Source: Bacteroidetes bacterium 43-16 (GTDB taxonomy: Bacteria; Bacteroidota; Bacteroidia; Chitinophagales; Chitinophagaceae). Taken from it: a DNA stretch of 64,000 nt. The position numbers and the translations under genes were made by a program. Below are positions 1 through 9,808 of the stretch, piece after piece (positions within the stretch are counted from its first letter, which is position 1; each line of letters starts with the position of its first letter). The notes under the pieces are model-generated. The model did not search any database, was not told the origin of the DNA, and saw nothing but the letters and a program-made list of their open reading frames with translations. Location: NCBI GenBank assembly GCA_001897525.1, contig MKTB01000033.1, positions 1 to 64,000 on the forward strand, given 5' to 3'.

Positions 1-118
1 ACAAAACACACTAAAAACTATTCACTTCTCACTTCTCACTTCTCACTATTCTCTTCTCATTCTTCACTTTTCACTCTTCTCTATTCACTATTCTTTTCTC
101 TCCATTTACAATTAACCA
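1..118. repeat. Degenerate pyrimidine-rich short tandem repeat
   Basis: This is a strongly strand-skewed stretch built from variants of a 7-9 base unit such as TTCTCACT, TTCACTAT and TTCACTTT. On the other strand it reads as GTGAGAAGTGAATAG-like units. It lies directly downstream of the stop codon of the LytTR regulator gene and contains no gene. The units are imperfect, so it looks like an old or slippage-prone microsatellite rather than an array with conserved spacers. Confidence 0.7.
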
Positions 119-119
119 T

Positions 120-821
120 CTACAACACCCTCACCTGGTCCATAAACTGATCCCTGTAGCTGGCTCCCAAAGGTATCTCTGCCCCATTCTGTAAATAGAT
201 CACATTATTGTCTACCTGCCTGATAAAATTTTTATTGATGATATAAGATTTATGTACCCGTAACAGGTAATGATAAGGACTTAGCTTTTCTTCCATATGG
301 TTCAGCGTATTATAAGTCATGATCTGAGCAGTGGGAGTATGGATCATCACGTAATTTTTCTGACTTTCTATAAAGATCAATTCTGAAGGTATCAGCTTGA
401 TCAGCTTTCGGTCACTTTTTACATAGAAAGCTTCCTCTTCTTGCGCTACAGGGCCTTCCGGCTTGCGCTCGGTTACTGATTTTCTCACCTTATCCACCGC
501 TTTTAAGAACCGGTCAAACGATACCGGCTTAAGCAAATAATCACTTACATCAAGTTCATAGCCTTCCAGTGCATATTCCGAATAAGCAGTAGTAAGAATT
601 ATTTTAGGAGGATGCTTGAGCGATTTGATAAAATCAAGGCCGCTGATCTCCGGCATTTTTATATCCAGGAACATAAGATCAACAGGATATTTATTCAATG
701 CAGAAAAAGCTTCAATAGCATTGCTGCATTTACCCACCAGCACCATACCTTCTATTTTCAATAGGTAGTGTTCAATTACTTCCCTGGCCAGGACTTCATC
801 ATCAACGATTAAGCAGTTCAT
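120..821 (-). CDS. LytTR-family response regulator
   Basis: This 233-residue regulator has an N-terminal receiver domain and a C-terminal LytTR DNA-binding domain. The receiver shows the acidic pair D7/D8, the phospho-acceptor D53 in FLDIKMPEISG, a Thr near 77 and the conserved Lys near 98 in YLLKPVSF. LytTR begins near residue 130 and has the typical IFIESQKNYVMIHT and RVHKSYIIN segments. It is the partner of the LytS-type kinase gene just upstream, whose 3' end it overlaps by 20 bases, so the two are co-translated. LytTR regulators in this phylum usually act on nearby membrane or secretion genes. The target here is not evident, although the divergent hydrolase gene at 2095 is a candidate. 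Confidence 0.93.
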   Translation of the reverse strand: MNCLIVDDEVLAREVIEHYLLKIEGMVLVGKCSNAIEAFSALNKYPVDLMFLDIKMPEISGLDFIKSLKHPPKIILTTAYSEYALEGYELDVSDYLLKPVSFDRFLKAVDKVRKSVTERKPEGPVAQEEEAFYVKSDRKLIKLIPSELIFIESQKNYVMIHTPTAQIMTYNTLNHMEEKLSPYHYLLRVHKSYIINKNFIRQVDNNVIYLQNGAEIPLGASYRDQFMDQVRVL

Positions 822-1890
822 TATTTAGATTTAGCTTTAAATGTACTTCAAAAATAGTGTTTGTATCCTTTATGTCCAGCGTGTAATGATTGGCATAGAT
901 CAGGGCCAGCCTTTTACGCACATTTTCCAGGCCAATCCCTCCTTGTTGCTTAGGAATATGGCTTGTTTTGTAATTATTGATACAGCTAAAGTGTAAGATG
1001 TTGTCTTTTATAGCTATGGTGACATGGATAAAAGCTGCAGATAGCATAGAATCTGTACCATGTTTAACGGCATTTTCTATAAAAGGGATCAGCAGCGCAG
1101 GAGCAATCTGGTAAGACTCTGTATGCCCTTCTACCGCAAAGGTTACCTGCTCATTTCCACCCATCCTGATCTGTTCTATATCAATATAATCTTTCAGTAC
1201 CTGTATTTCTTTATGCAAAGAGACAGTGTGTTGTTTCGTTTCATACAGCATATACCGCATAATATCAGCCAGCTTCAATACAATCTCAGGGGTCTGGTCC
1301 GACTTCTTTAAAGAAAGCGCGTAAATACTATTCAAAACATTAAAGAAAAAGTGAGGATTGATCTGCGATTTTAACATACTCAATTCCATTTCCAATTGCT
1401 TTTTTTGCACCGTTTCCTTTTGTCTGCTGACCTCGAAGAACTTCTGTGCCAGCGAACCGATGAAAAAGGCAAAGACCATCATGAGCAAGGCCACAAATGA
1501 AGGTAAATATACCGAGGTGACCGCATTGGGCCCGCTTCCCCCTAAAGAGATCGGGGAGAAATTACTATAATCAGATCCCGGGAATCTTTGCAGCAGCCAT
1601 TCCCTGTAATGACTGATCCCTATGGCCAGGACAAGGATAGAAAATAATAAACTCCCGAAATAAAGAGCATACTTTTTACGGAACAATAACCTGGGCATCA
1701 GCCACAGCGTATTGAAATACACCGTAAATACATAGATCAGGTTGTAACCGATGATATGAGCTATATAGACAGCCCTGTCACCTGCAGCAGGAGTATAAGT
1801 GTCGCCATTATTGAACAGGACATTGATCCAGAATAGCCAGACTAAAATATTCAGGATAAGTCTCATTCTGTATTTTAAGAACCGGTACAT
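802..1890 (-). CDS. LytS-type sensor histidine kinase
   Basis: This is a 362-residue inner-membrane kinase of the His_kinase (PF06580) type. Four membrane segments are visible (about residues 11-27, 41-62, 76-93 and 129-149), followed by a short coiled linker. The phospho-acceptor box is INPHFFFNVLNS with His near 180, and the HATPase domain carries PFIENAVKHG and a GGIGLENVRKRL G-box. There is no separate sensor domain, so the signal must be sensed in or near the membrane. ATG at 1890 is used; an in-frame ATG eight codons later is possible. It overlaps the regulator gene at its 3' end and forms a two-gene operon with it. Confidence 0.93.
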   Translation of the reverse strand: MYRFLKYRMRLILNILVWLFWINVLFNNGDTYTPAAGDRAVYIAHIIGYNLIYVFTVYFNTLWLMPRLLFRKKYALYFGSLLFSILVLAIGISHYREWLLQRFPGSDYSNFSPISLGGSGPNAVTSVYLPSFVALLMMVFAFFIGSLAQKFFEVSRQKETVQKKQLEMELSMLKSQINPHFFFNVLNSIYALSLKKSDQTPEIVLKLADIMRYMLYETKQHTVSLHKEIQVLKDYIDIEQIRMGGNEQVTFAVEGHTESYQIAPALLIPFIENAVKHGTDSMLSAAFIHVTIAIKDNILHFSCINNYKTSHIPKQQGGIGLENVRKRLALIYANHYTLDIKDTNTIFEVHLKLNLNNELLNR

Positions 1891-2094
1891 ATAAACAGGT
1901 TTTTATCATTCGAAGATCGGTAATAGCAGTCTGAAAACAATTGAATTTATACCAAAAGGCATTTTCTAAGGATGAACAAGCAATTGGATGCAGGATAAAG
2001 TTTATATCCCAGGAAAAATGCGTTTGGTCAGAAAAGCAAAACAACAGGCTTACCACACTCTTTACTTTGCAGTAACAAGGTAAAATAAATTATT

Positions 2095-3765
2095 ATGAAA
2101 AAGACCATTCTATGTATCCTGTTGGGGCTTATGACAGCAGCCTCTTACGCACAGTCCAGGATGAACGCACAAAAGATCCGGGTGATTGACAGCCTGCTGA
2201 GCTATTTATCTGCAGAAAACCGCTTTATGGGCACCATCTGTATACGTGAAAATAACAAAACCCTTTTGAATAAATCCTATGGAGCTATGGGTGTAAAGAA
2301 TGGCAAACTGCTTCCGGCCAATCCTCAAACCAAATACCGTATCGGTTCCATTTCTAAAAGCTATACCGCCGTCATGATCCTGCAATTGGCCGAAGAGAAA
2401 AAATTATCACTGGACGATAAACTCTCCAGGTATTTCAAAGAAATACCTAATGCAACGAAAATAAGCATCCGGCAATTGCTGAACCACCAGAGCGGCCTGT
2501 ATAATTTTACCAATGACCTCCAATGGAGAAGCCAGTTTAGCCTGGTAAGTAAAAAAGAAATGCTGGCTGCCTTTGCAAAAGACAAACCGGATTTTGAACC
2601 AGGCACGAAAACCGCCTACAGTAACACAAACTATATGCTGCTGGGCTATATTATTGAACAGGTAAGCGGTAAAAGCTTTAACGATAACCTGCAGGCACGC
2701 ATCAGTAAACAACTGAACCTGAAAGGCACCTCTCTGCCCAAAGGAAGTACAGACATCCTTAAAAATGAAGCACTGTCCTTCGACTTTGGAAATGATCAGC
2801 AATGGGAAGCCATACCAGAGATCCATGTGAGCGCTTCTGATGGCGCAGGAGGCATCATCGCACCGGCAGAAGAGGTGAGCCGCTTTTTCGAAGCCCTCTT
2901 TCAAAATAAATTGCTGACAGCGGCTACCGTTAAAGAAATGCTCCCGGTTCAGGGCAAAAACTCCATTACCCCGATCAACAGTTATGGTTATGGATTAGAG
3001 ACCCTGCCTTTTGGCAACGAGCATATAGCCTATGGACATAGCGGCCACATTGACGGCTTCTATACGATGTGCGGTTACTTCCCCGAGGATAAATTATCCA
3101 TCTCCTTTTTTGATAACGGCCAGGTGATGGGCTTCAACCAGATCAATATCTACCTGCTGAGTATCATATTCGACAAAGCCTATACCTTTCCCAGCTTTAC
3201 GAAAGTAAACGTCAGTAACAATGAACTCGCAGGCCTGGCCGGGCATTACGGCGCTAAAGATCTGCCCCTTGATGTTCAGGTAATGGCCCACGGCAATCAG
3301 CTATGGGCGCAGGCTTCAGGCCAGGATTCCTTCCGGCTTAGCGCAATGGGAAAAGACAAATTTGAATTTCAGCAAGCCGATATTACCATGACCTTTGTCC
3401 GTGGAGCAGATGATCAGGCACAATCCTTATCTATGGTACAGGATGGCGAAAAATTGATATTGAACAGGAAATCTGTTGAACACAAGGAAGCAAAAACAAT
3501 CAAAGTTGATGTCGCTTTATTGGAAAGCTACGAAGGCATCTATAGTGCCGCAGAACTGCCGATGAAACTCACCATCCGCAAGACAGGTACAGGCTTAAGC
3601 GGCCAGGGTACCGGACAGCCTGAGTTTCCATTGGCCGCTATGAGTGATACAGAATTTCAATTTGAACCAATAAGCCTGAGCGTAAAATTTAAAAAAAATT
3701 CAGCAGGCAAAACTACCGGGCTGATGTTGACCCAGGGTAAAACCATTGAGTTGACTAAAGAGTAA
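2095..3765 (+). CDS. Secreted serine hydrolase (beta-lactamase/DD-peptidase fold)
   Basis: This 556-residue exported hydrolase of the beta-lactamase (PF00144) family has a signal peptide ending near SYAQ at residue 20. Catalytic motifs are complete: SxxK as SISK at 85-88, YSN at 175-177 and HSG at 315-317. The first 370 residues form the hydrolase; the rest resembles the lipocalin-like C-terminal part (DUF3471 type) common in this family. Family members act on D-amino-acid peptides or esters, and the substrate cannot be read from sequence. It is monocistronic, divergent from the LytS/LytTR operon, and closed by a strong hairpin at 3811. A true antibiotic-resistance role is not supported. Confidence 0.88.
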   Translation: MKKTILCILLGLMTAASYAQSRMNAQKIRVIDSLLSYLSAENRFMGTICIRENNKTLLNKSYGAMGVKNGKLLPANPQTKYRIGSISKSYTAVMILQLAEEKKLSLDDKLSRYFKEIPNATKISIRQLLNHQSGLYNFTNDLQWRSQFSLVSKKEMLAAFAKDKPDFEPGTKTAYSNTNYMLLGYIIEQVSGKSFNDNLQARISKQLNLKGTSLPKGSTDILKNEALSFDFGNDQQWEAIPEIHVSASDGAGGIIAPAEEVSRFFEALFQNKLLTAATVKEMLPVQGKNSITPINSYGYGLETLPFGNEHIAYGHSGHIDGFYTMCGYFPEDKLSISFFDNGQVMGFNQINIYLLSIIFDKAYTFPSFTKVNVSNNELAGLAGHYGAKDLPLDVQVMAHGNQLWAQASGQDSFRLSAMGKDKFEFQQADITMTFVRGADDQAQSLSMVQDGEKLILNRKSVEHKEAKTIKVDVALLESYEGIYSAAELPMKLTIRKTGTGLSGQGTGQPEFPLAAMSDTEFQFEPISLSVKFKKNSAGKTTGLMLTQGKTIELTKE

Positions 3766-3810
3766 GTGTCCAGGCTTGCAAACCTTCAGAGAAATTTATA
3801 TTAATGGTAA

Positions 3811-3841
3811 AAATCCCGCTTGTATTCAACAAGCGGGATTT
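3811..3841. terminator. Bidirectional intrinsic terminator
   Basis: A 13-bp perfect stem (AAATCCCGCTTGT and its complement) with a 5-base loop and T/A tracts on both sides. It lies between convergent genes ending at 3765 (+) and 3881 (-) and can serve both. Confidence 0.85.
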
Positions 3842-3880
3842 TGCTTTAAAGTGACTTGCAATATAGTAAAGAGTCGTATT

Positions 3881-4591
3881 TCAGCCCGGCTGATCCGATA
3901 CACTGAAATGATAGCCCTTACCTTTTAAGGTAATAATTTCCACGCCAGACCCGTTTCCAAAATACTCCCTTAAACGACGAATATATACATCCAGGTTACG
4001 GCTGATAAAATAAGAATCATCCCCCCAGATCACCTTCATTAATTCCCGCCTGTCAATCGGTTCATTGGGCGACAGGCAGAAGATATTGAGGATTTCGGTT
4101 TCCCTGTTAGACAACTTAATCACCCCGTCAGGAGTAAATAACTTCATTAATTGCGGGGAATAGCGAAACTGGCCCAGCTTGAACTCCTGCGGCATATACT
4201 GGGCCGATCGTGCATCCGCTTGCGGATAATGTATCGCGATTTGATTATCGATGCGCGCCATCAGCTCTTCAAGACTGAATGGCTTTTTCATATAGTCCGT
4301 TCCCCCGGACGAAAAGCCCTCCACAATATCTTTCGTCTGGCTTTTAGCCGTCAGGAACAACACCGGCAATTTAGGATAAGCCTGCCTGATCGTTCTGCCG
4401 AGGCTATACCCGTCAATATAAGGAAGCATAATGTCCAGGACACAAATATGTGGCTGGAAAGCACTGATGTGTTCCAATACCCTTGTCCCTTCCTTATAAT
4501 GCATCACCTCATAACCCTTGATGATCAGTGTTTCCGTGACAATACTGGCCAGGTGCTCCTCATCCTCAATATACAATATCTTATACTTCAT
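3881..4591 (-). CDS. OmpR/RprY-like response regulator
   Basis: This two-domain regulator of 236 residues resembles the Bacteroidota RprY type. The receiver starts KILYIEDEEH, has phospho-acceptor D53 in VLDIMLPYIDG and Lys in YMKKPF near 103. A winged-helix OmpR domain follows (about 140-230), with IRRLREYFG and ITLKGKGYHF. The reading frame is open 35 codons further upstream, but the receiver begins only at the ATG at 4591, so that start is chosen. This gives an 11-base overlap with the end of the kinase gene, consistent with translational coupling. The pair is divergent from the GLPGLI/barrel operon, a likely target. Confidence 0.93.
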   Translation of the reverse strand: MKYKILYIEDEEHLASIVTETLIIKGYEVMHYKEGTRVLEHISAFQPHICVLDIMLPYIDGYSLGRTIRQAYPKLPVLFLTAKSQTKDIVEGFSSGGTDYMKKPFSLEELMARIDNQIAIHYPQADARSAQYMPQEFKLGQFRYSPQLMKLFTPDGVIKLSNRETEILNIFCLSPNEPIDRRELMKVIWGDDSYFISRNLDVYIRRLREYFGNGSGVEIITLKGKGYHFSVSDQPG

Positions 4592-6056
4592 CTTCTGCTG
4601 AATATTCCGGTAAACAAATGCTGAAAACCGCTCCCCATCCCGTCTCCCTTTCCAATGTGAGCCTGCCCCGATGCGCTTCAATAATATATTTAGCATAAGA
4701 CAGTCCCAGGCCGTAACCTTTTATATTATGGATGTTTTCCTGGGGGATACGCACAAATTTTTCGAATATTTTGACACGGTAAGCCTGGGGAATACCTTCA
4801 CCATTATCCGCCACCTCCAGGTAAATGCTTTTGTCACTCTTGTAAATACTGATCCTGATCCGCTTATTGCCATACTTGACCGCATTGTCCAGTAAATTAT
4901 AGATAGCCCCGGTGAGGTGCGTATAGTCTGCCTTTACAAAAGCAACTTGTTCCCGGATGTCCAATTGCAGGCTTACCTGTGCTTCTATCAACAGCTGCTG
5001 CCAGGAATCCGTGAGCTCCTGTACCAGTTCCGGTAGTGATACCTTTTGCAGGTCAAGCGCCAACACGCCATGATCCGCCTGCGTGGTATCCATAATTTTA
5101 CTGATCATCGTTTCCAGCCTGTTGATCTCCCAGTTGGCCATCTTCAGGTAGCGTTGTGCGCGTTGCGGATCCTCCAGCGCATCATACCTACTGAGTGCTT
5201 CAAGGGCTATTTTTGTGGTCGCTACAGGCGTTTTGAGCTCATGAGAAATATTGCTGATAAAATGATCCTTTTGCCGGACAAATAAGTTTTGCTGCCGCGT
5301 ATTCCGATAGGCTAATATAAAGGCCAGGACCGTGAGCAGCAGCAGCGCCAGGCAGAAGATAGCCTGGGGTAATATATCCTTGAACAAGTAAAGGCGATAG
5401 CCCGTCAAAGATAAATAAGCATCCTCTTTTGCCGCATCCCTGGACCGGTACATAAATAAAGAAAAAGCCTCGTTGGCAGGTCGCCATCGCACATCAATGT
5501 CCCCGAAACGCTGCACTACGGCAGTAGAAAACTCCTTTCTGAGTAAGGCAGTATCCGTTTCAGTTTTGAAGGCCGCAACATCAATATTATTCATGATCTC
5601 CTGCAGGGCAAGGCGCAATACTTTATTCGCTACCTGGTGGTCTGCAGGAGCCGCATCAGGGCCTATAATGATCGCATCAGCCGCTGCGGTATCATTTTGA
5701 TGTAAGATAGTAGCAGCACCGGGTTTATTGCTGTAGAAATGTATAGACCTTTTGCCTCTTATAGGAGCAGTCTGCAGGCTACTGTCTTTTGTCGCAAAGC
5801 TGAGGGTGTGCAAGGAGCTATCACCATGTGTCTGCTGCCCCATTACCGCAGCTACCTGGCGGTTCAGTATGCTGTCCTGGATATTGTTCTCAATAGTGGT
5901 AAAGATCAATTGTACATCTTCTTTCAGCCGCTGCTCCGCTTCCCTGTATTGACTCTTTATCCATTGGAAAATAAACAGAGACAGCAAAGAGGCACTGATC
6001 AGCATCAGCCAGCCGATCAGTTTGAGTTGCTTGTTTTGTTGGGTATATTGTTTCAA
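4581..6056 (-). CDS. Sensor histidine kinase (HisKA), RprX-like
   Basis: This 491-residue kinase has one membrane helix at about 12-31, a periplasmic sensor region of roughly 200 residues, a second helix at about 229-250, then HisKA with ISHELKTP (His272) and a HATPase domain with YNLLDNAVKYG, ADNGEGIP and GYGLGLSYAK. It should phosphorylate the regulator encoded immediately downstream. The periplasmic region matches no domain I can name, so the ligand is unknown. The arrangement of kinase/regulator next to an outer-membrane barrel operon suggests envelope monitoring, which is inference. Confidence 0.92.
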   Translation of the reverse strand: MKQYTQQNKQLKLIGWLMLISASLLSLFIFQWIKSQYREAEQRLKEDVQLIFTTIENNIQDSILNRQVAAVMGQQTHGDSSLHTLSFATKDSSLQTAPIRGKRSIHFYSNKPGAATILHQNDTAAADAIIIGPDAAPADHQVANKVLRLALQEIMNNIDVAAFKTETDTALLRKEFSTAVVQRFGDIDVRWRPANEAFSLFMYRSRDAAKEDAYLSLTGYRLYLFKDILPQAIFCLALLLLTVLAFILAYRNTRQQNLFVRQKDHFISNISHELKTPVATTKIALEALSRYDALEDPQRAQRYLKMANWEINRLETMISKIMDTTQADHGVLALDLQKVSLPELVQELTDSWQQLLIEAQVSLQLDIREQVAFVKADYTHLTGAIYNLLDNAVKYGNKRIRISIYKSDKSIYLEVADNGEGIPQAYRVKIFEKFVRIPQENIHNIKGYGLGLSYAKYIIEAHRGRLTLERETGWGAVFSICLPEYSAEDEV

Positions 6057-6170
6057 TCTAGCTCAGTTGTTGATGCAAATAAACTAAATGCTTTTAGTAA
6101 TCAGGGAAATAGTTAACCTTATTTAACCTTAATTGGGTGGGCGTTAACCGCTGCCGGTCCACTCTGTAAA

Positions 6171-6178
6171 TAGCTTTG
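6171..6178 (+). promoter_or_regulatory. Promoter -7 box for GLPGLI operon
   Basis: TAGCTTTG matches the Bacteroidota sigma-ABfr -7 consensus TAnnTTTG exactly and sits 26 bases before the ATG at 6205. No convincing -33 TTG element is visible at the expected distance. Confidence 0.55.
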
Positions 6179-6204
6179 TAGCCACAATAAAAAATAGGAA
6201 AACA

Positions 6205-6978
6205 ATGAAAAAGCTATTATTACTCCCTTTATTATTACTGATTGCCTGCAGCGGAAAAGCACAACAACAATCCGGTACCATTACCTATGAGCGCAAACTG
6301 AGCTTCAGTAAAAAAGACCTTGAGAACAGCAACCTTCCCGAGGGATTTGCAGAGATGATCGCACAAGGTAAAAAAGCCCAGAAAGTATTGTACTTCTCAC
6401 CCGATGCTACCTTATTTGAAAACAATACTGCAGCCCCTGCCAACGATGATGAGTACACAGAAGGCAATATGATGATCCGTTCCAGTGGCTTTGAACCCGA
6501 TGAAAAAGTATTTGTCGACCTTAAAAATAAAAAAAGAACAGAGCAGAAAGACCTGATGGGAAAACAATTCCTGATACAAAATGAGCCAGTAACAACACCT
6601 AAATGGAAAACAACCGGAAGGCAGAAAAAAATATTAGGCTTCTCATGTATGGAAGCCGTTGCTGTAGCATCCGGAGCTGATGGCGAAGACAGCAAAATGA
6701 CCGCCTGGTACACCACCGCCATTCCTGTGTCCTCCGGTCCTGAAGGAGTTACCGGCCTCCCGGGAATGATATTGGAAATAGCCATGGGCAGTAGTATTTC
6801 TTATACCGCAATTAAAGTAGATGCCCCGAATGGGAAAATAAACGGGTTGATTAAAGCCCCGGTTAAAGGCAAAAAGATCAGCGCAAAAGAGTTTGAACAA
6901 TTAAGCCAGCAAAAGATCCGCGAAATGGAACAGCAAATGCAGGGTGGTGGCTCCTTTATGATCAAAACCGAAAGATAA
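6205..6978 (+). CDS. GLPGLI family protein
   Basis: A 257-residue exported protein of the GLPGLI family (TIGR01200), named for the motif seen here as GLPGMILEI near residue 190. The N-terminus MKKLLLLPLLLLIACSGKAQ could be a lipoprotein signal (LIAC lipobox) or a signal peptidase I site after AQ. The function of the family is unknown, but its genes very often precede a CarboxypepD_reg/outer-membrane barrel gene, exactly as here (9 bases to the next start). The pair is probably a cell-envelope module controlled by the divergent two-component system. Confidence 0.9.
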   Translation: MKKLLLLPLLLLIACSGKAQQQSGTITYERKLSFSKKDLENSNLPEGFAEMIAQGKKAQKVLYFSPDATLFENNTAAPANDDEYTEGNMMIRSSGFEPDEKVFVDLKNKKRTEQKDLMGKQFLIQNEPVTTPKWKTTGRQKKILGFSCMEAVAVASGADGEDSKMTAWYTTAIPVSSGPEGVTGLPGMILEIAMGSSISYTAIKVDAPNGKINGLIKAPVKGKKISAKEFEQLSQQKIREMEQQMQGGGSFMIKTER

Positions 6979-6987
6979 GCTGCAGCT

Positions 6988-9735
6988 ATGATTAAGAAAA
7001 TAATTTTGCTGATCGTCTTGTGGATCATGAGTAAAAGCATCGTATCTGCCGGGCAGTACAACCTGAAGGGCCGGGTGACAGATAGCCTGCAGGTAGCCCT
7101 GCCCGGTGTGTCTGTAGCCCTGCTCGATCCCCGGGATTCTACACTGGTGGGCTTTAGCATTACCAATGAGCAAGGCATATACACCCTTACCGCAATCCGG
7201 GAAGGCAGCTACCTGATGCAGATGGCGCTCATGGGCTACTATACCAATTATACAGCGCTTGCGGTAAATGAAACCATGGAAAAAGACCTGGGCGTGCAGG
7301 TCCTGAGCCTTAACGGGCGCGGTACCGAGCTGGATGCCGTGATCGTATCCGGAGAAAAGATCCCCATACGGCTGAAAGGAGATACCCTCGAATACAATGC
7401 AGGCTCCTTTAAAGTGAAGCCGGATGCAGTAGTAGAAGATCTTTTGAAAAAAATGCCCGGGATGCAGGTCGACAAAAACGGGAATATCCAATCCATGGGG
7501 AAGACCGTCACTAAAGTCCTCGTAGATGGAAAAGAATTTTTTGGAGACGATCCTAAGGTGGCTACCAGGAACCTGCCTGCAGATGCCGTTGACAAGATAC
7601 AGTCTTTTGAAAAAAAATCAGATGCCAGCCTGTTTTCGGGCATTGATGATGGGGCAAGAGAGCAGACCCTGAATGTGGTCTTGAAAGACGGGAAGAAAAC
7701 CGGCTACTTCGGTGAAGCTAAAGCCGGAGGGGGCATTCCCGGTAAATATGAAGGCCTGCTGAAAGCATTTAAATTCAGGCAGAAAAGTCAATTGGCCACC
7801 ATGGGTATGTTCAACAACATCAATAAATTCGGGTTTAGCTTTGAAGACTACTTCAATTTCAATGGCGGACTAAGTGCACTGGCAGGAGGAGAGATCAGGC
7901 TCGACTCAGACGAGATGCCTGTGGACCTGGGCCAGCCTGTTCCCGGGGAAGTACATTCCGGGGCCCTGACCCTGAACTATATGCTGGAGCCCGATAAGCG
8001 CAACCGCTTTACCATAAACTATATGGGCAATGGAATGGATAAATTCCTGGATCAGCGTACCAATTCTAAAAACTTTATACCCGGTGGCAGCTTTGAGACC
8101 GGGCAACAGGAGCAAAATAAAAGCAACAACCTGGTGAACAGGGCCTCTGTGAAATGGCGCAGGCAGGCAGATGCCACCTTTATGACGGCAAATGTCTATG
8201 GCCTCTTAAAGAACAACAAAGAAAACAGCCAATCCCTGGCGCAGAATTATAGAAGCAATATGCCGGAAAACTACCTGGATAACAGTGGCCATCTGAGCGG
8301 TAATAAGACCGAGCTGGCAGGGGACTTTAGCTGGATGAAAAAGCAACAAGGGAAATGGCCCGTTTTAAAAGCCGTACTACATGGGCGCTATAAATACCTT
8401 AATGGAGCAGAACAATGGCGCAACAGGACCGTATTTGATAACCCTTTTGCAGAAATGAATGATGCCCAGTACCGCAATGAGCAAGGCCATAATTCCGATG
8501 CATCAGCTCACCTCTCTGCTGTGCGCACTTTAGGTAAAGGTTACTTCCTGGAGCCCTCCTTGAAGGCAGCAGTAGCAACAGAATCCATCAACAGGAAGCA
8601 AGGGCAGCTGGAAATGCCACAAATCATTACCGATTCATTGAGCCCCTCATTTGCTCAGGAGGTGATGAGCCTGAGTACAGAACTTGCCATAAAAAGAATT
8701 CAAAAAAAGCAGCGTTGGGAGCTTACACTAAAGCGCAGCGATGTCTGGCTAAGCCCTACGATGAAGGAGCAAACTTTAAACAACAGGCATTATGCTTACT
8801 TCCTGCCTGCTGCCTTCTGGGAACGGGACTTTAAAGCCGGTACAAGGGTTCGATTGTCCTACAATACAAAGATAACCACACCCAATACCACACAACTGCT
8901 GCCGGTCACAGATTATCGCAATCCCCTGATGTTGACCCGCGGTAATCCCAACCTCGTGCCCGAATATAACCATACGGCAAATGCACTGTACACCTCTTTT
9001 GACCAGTTTAATATGGCGACCTTTGCAGCATCCTTACGAGGCAGCTATACTAAAGATAATATAGGCTATAGTCGCAGCATTACGGCAGACCTGGCCCAGC
9101 AGCTTGAATTTGTCAATACCCCTTACGAGTGGTCAGGGCAGCTCGACCTCAGCTATTCCCGACCCGTGAAAAGAATCGGGCTCAACATAGATGTGCGGAT
9201 CAATGAACGCTGGACACAAAGTATTCACCCCGTCAACCAGGTAAACAACAGGAACAATACCCTGTCTCATACCCTGGACCTGAGTTTCAGTAAGATCAAA
9301 AGCGATGTACTGGATTTGCGTTGGGGAGGCGTGCTCAACTTTTCAGATAGCCGCTATTCCATCAATAAAGAAATGAACAATCAATACAACAACTATTCAG
9401 GATTTGTACAGCTGGGCTATCGTCCGCATGTCAACTGGAATATGTCCGTATCAGGCGATATCACCCATTATACCGCGCGTAGTTTTGACCAGTCGCTGAC
9501 CATACCATTGCTTCATGCAGAACTGAGCAGGTATATCTTTGCCAACCAGCGCGGGGCAATAAGCCTGAAAGCATTCGATCTCCTGGATAAGAATAAAGCC
9601 ATACAAAGAAGCAGCCAGCTCAACTACCTTATGGAGCGCAGCAGCAATACCATCGGCAGATATGTAATGCTTTCCTTAAGCTACCGGCTCAACAAGGCAG
9701 GCAATACACCCGGAAGCATTAAGCTACAGCGTTAA
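6988..9735 (+). CDS. Outer-membrane beta-barrel protein with carboxypeptidase-regulatory-like domain
   Basis: This 915-residue outer-membrane protein has a signal peptide, a CarboxypepD_reg-like beta-sandwich (about 25-105, YNLKGRVTDSLQVALPGVSV), a plug-like segment (about 110-220) and a long C-terminal barrel of the OMP_b-brl_3 (PF14905) kind, which is related to TonB-dependent receptors. It lacks the SusC-type length and the usual SusD partner, so it is not a standard glycan importer. It is translated with the GLPGLI gene. Transport substrate and TonB dependence are unproven. Confidence 0.85.
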   Translation: MIKKIILLIVLWIMSKSIVSAGQYNLKGRVTDSLQVALPGVSVALLDPRDSTLVGFSITNEQGIYTLTAIREGSYLMQMALMGYYTNYTALAVNETMEKDLGVQVLSLNGRGTELDAVIVSGEKIPIRLKGDTLEYNAGSFKVKPDAVVEDLLKKMPGMQVDKNGNIQSMGKTVTKVLVDGKEFFGDDPKVATRNLPADAVDKIQSFEKKSDASLFSGIDDGAREQTLNVVLKDGKKTGYFGEAKAGGGIPGKYEGLLKAFKFRQKSQLATMGMFNNINKFGFSFEDYFNFNGGLSALAGGEIRLDSDEMPVDLGQPVPGEVHSGALTLNYMLEPDKRNRFTINYMGNGMDKFLDQRTNSKNFIPGGSFETGQQEQNKSNNLVNRASVKWRRQADATFMTANVYGLLKNNKENSQSLAQNYRSNMPENYLDNSGHLSGNKTELAGDFSWMKKQQGKWPVLKAVLHGRYKYLNGAEQWRNRTVFDNPFAEMNDAQYRNEQGHNSDASAHLSAVRTLGKGYFLEPSLKAAVATESINRKQGQLEMPQIITDSLSPSFAQEVMSLSTELAIKRIQKKQRWELTLKRSDVWLSPTMKEQTLNNRHYAYFLPAAFWERDFKAGTRVRLSYNTKITTPNTTQLLPVTDYRNPLMLTRGNPNLVPEYNHTANALYTSFDQFNMATFAASLRGSYTKDNIGYSRSITADLAQQLEFVNTPYEWSGQLDLSYSRPVKRIGLNIDVRINERWTQSIHPVNQVNNRNNTLSHTLDLSFSKIKSDVLDLRWGGVLNFSDSRYSINKEMNNQYNNYSGFVQLGYRPHVNWNMSVSGDITHYTARSFDQSLTIPLLHAELSRYIFANQRGAISLKAFDLLDKNKAIQRSSQLNYLMERSSNTIGRYVMLSLSYRLNKAGNTPGSIKLQR

Positions 9736-9808
9736 GCCATATAAAACACCATCAGCAAGGGCCATCAGGTTTAAATACAGATCGTCTTGCTGATGGTTTA
9801 CAGTTTGC

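Noticed and set aside
2095-3765. Serine hydrolase as an antibiotic-resistance beta-lactamase
   Set aside because: The motifs fit the broad beta-lactamase/DD-peptidase fold, but the long extra C-terminal domain and lack of class-specific motifs do not support resistance.
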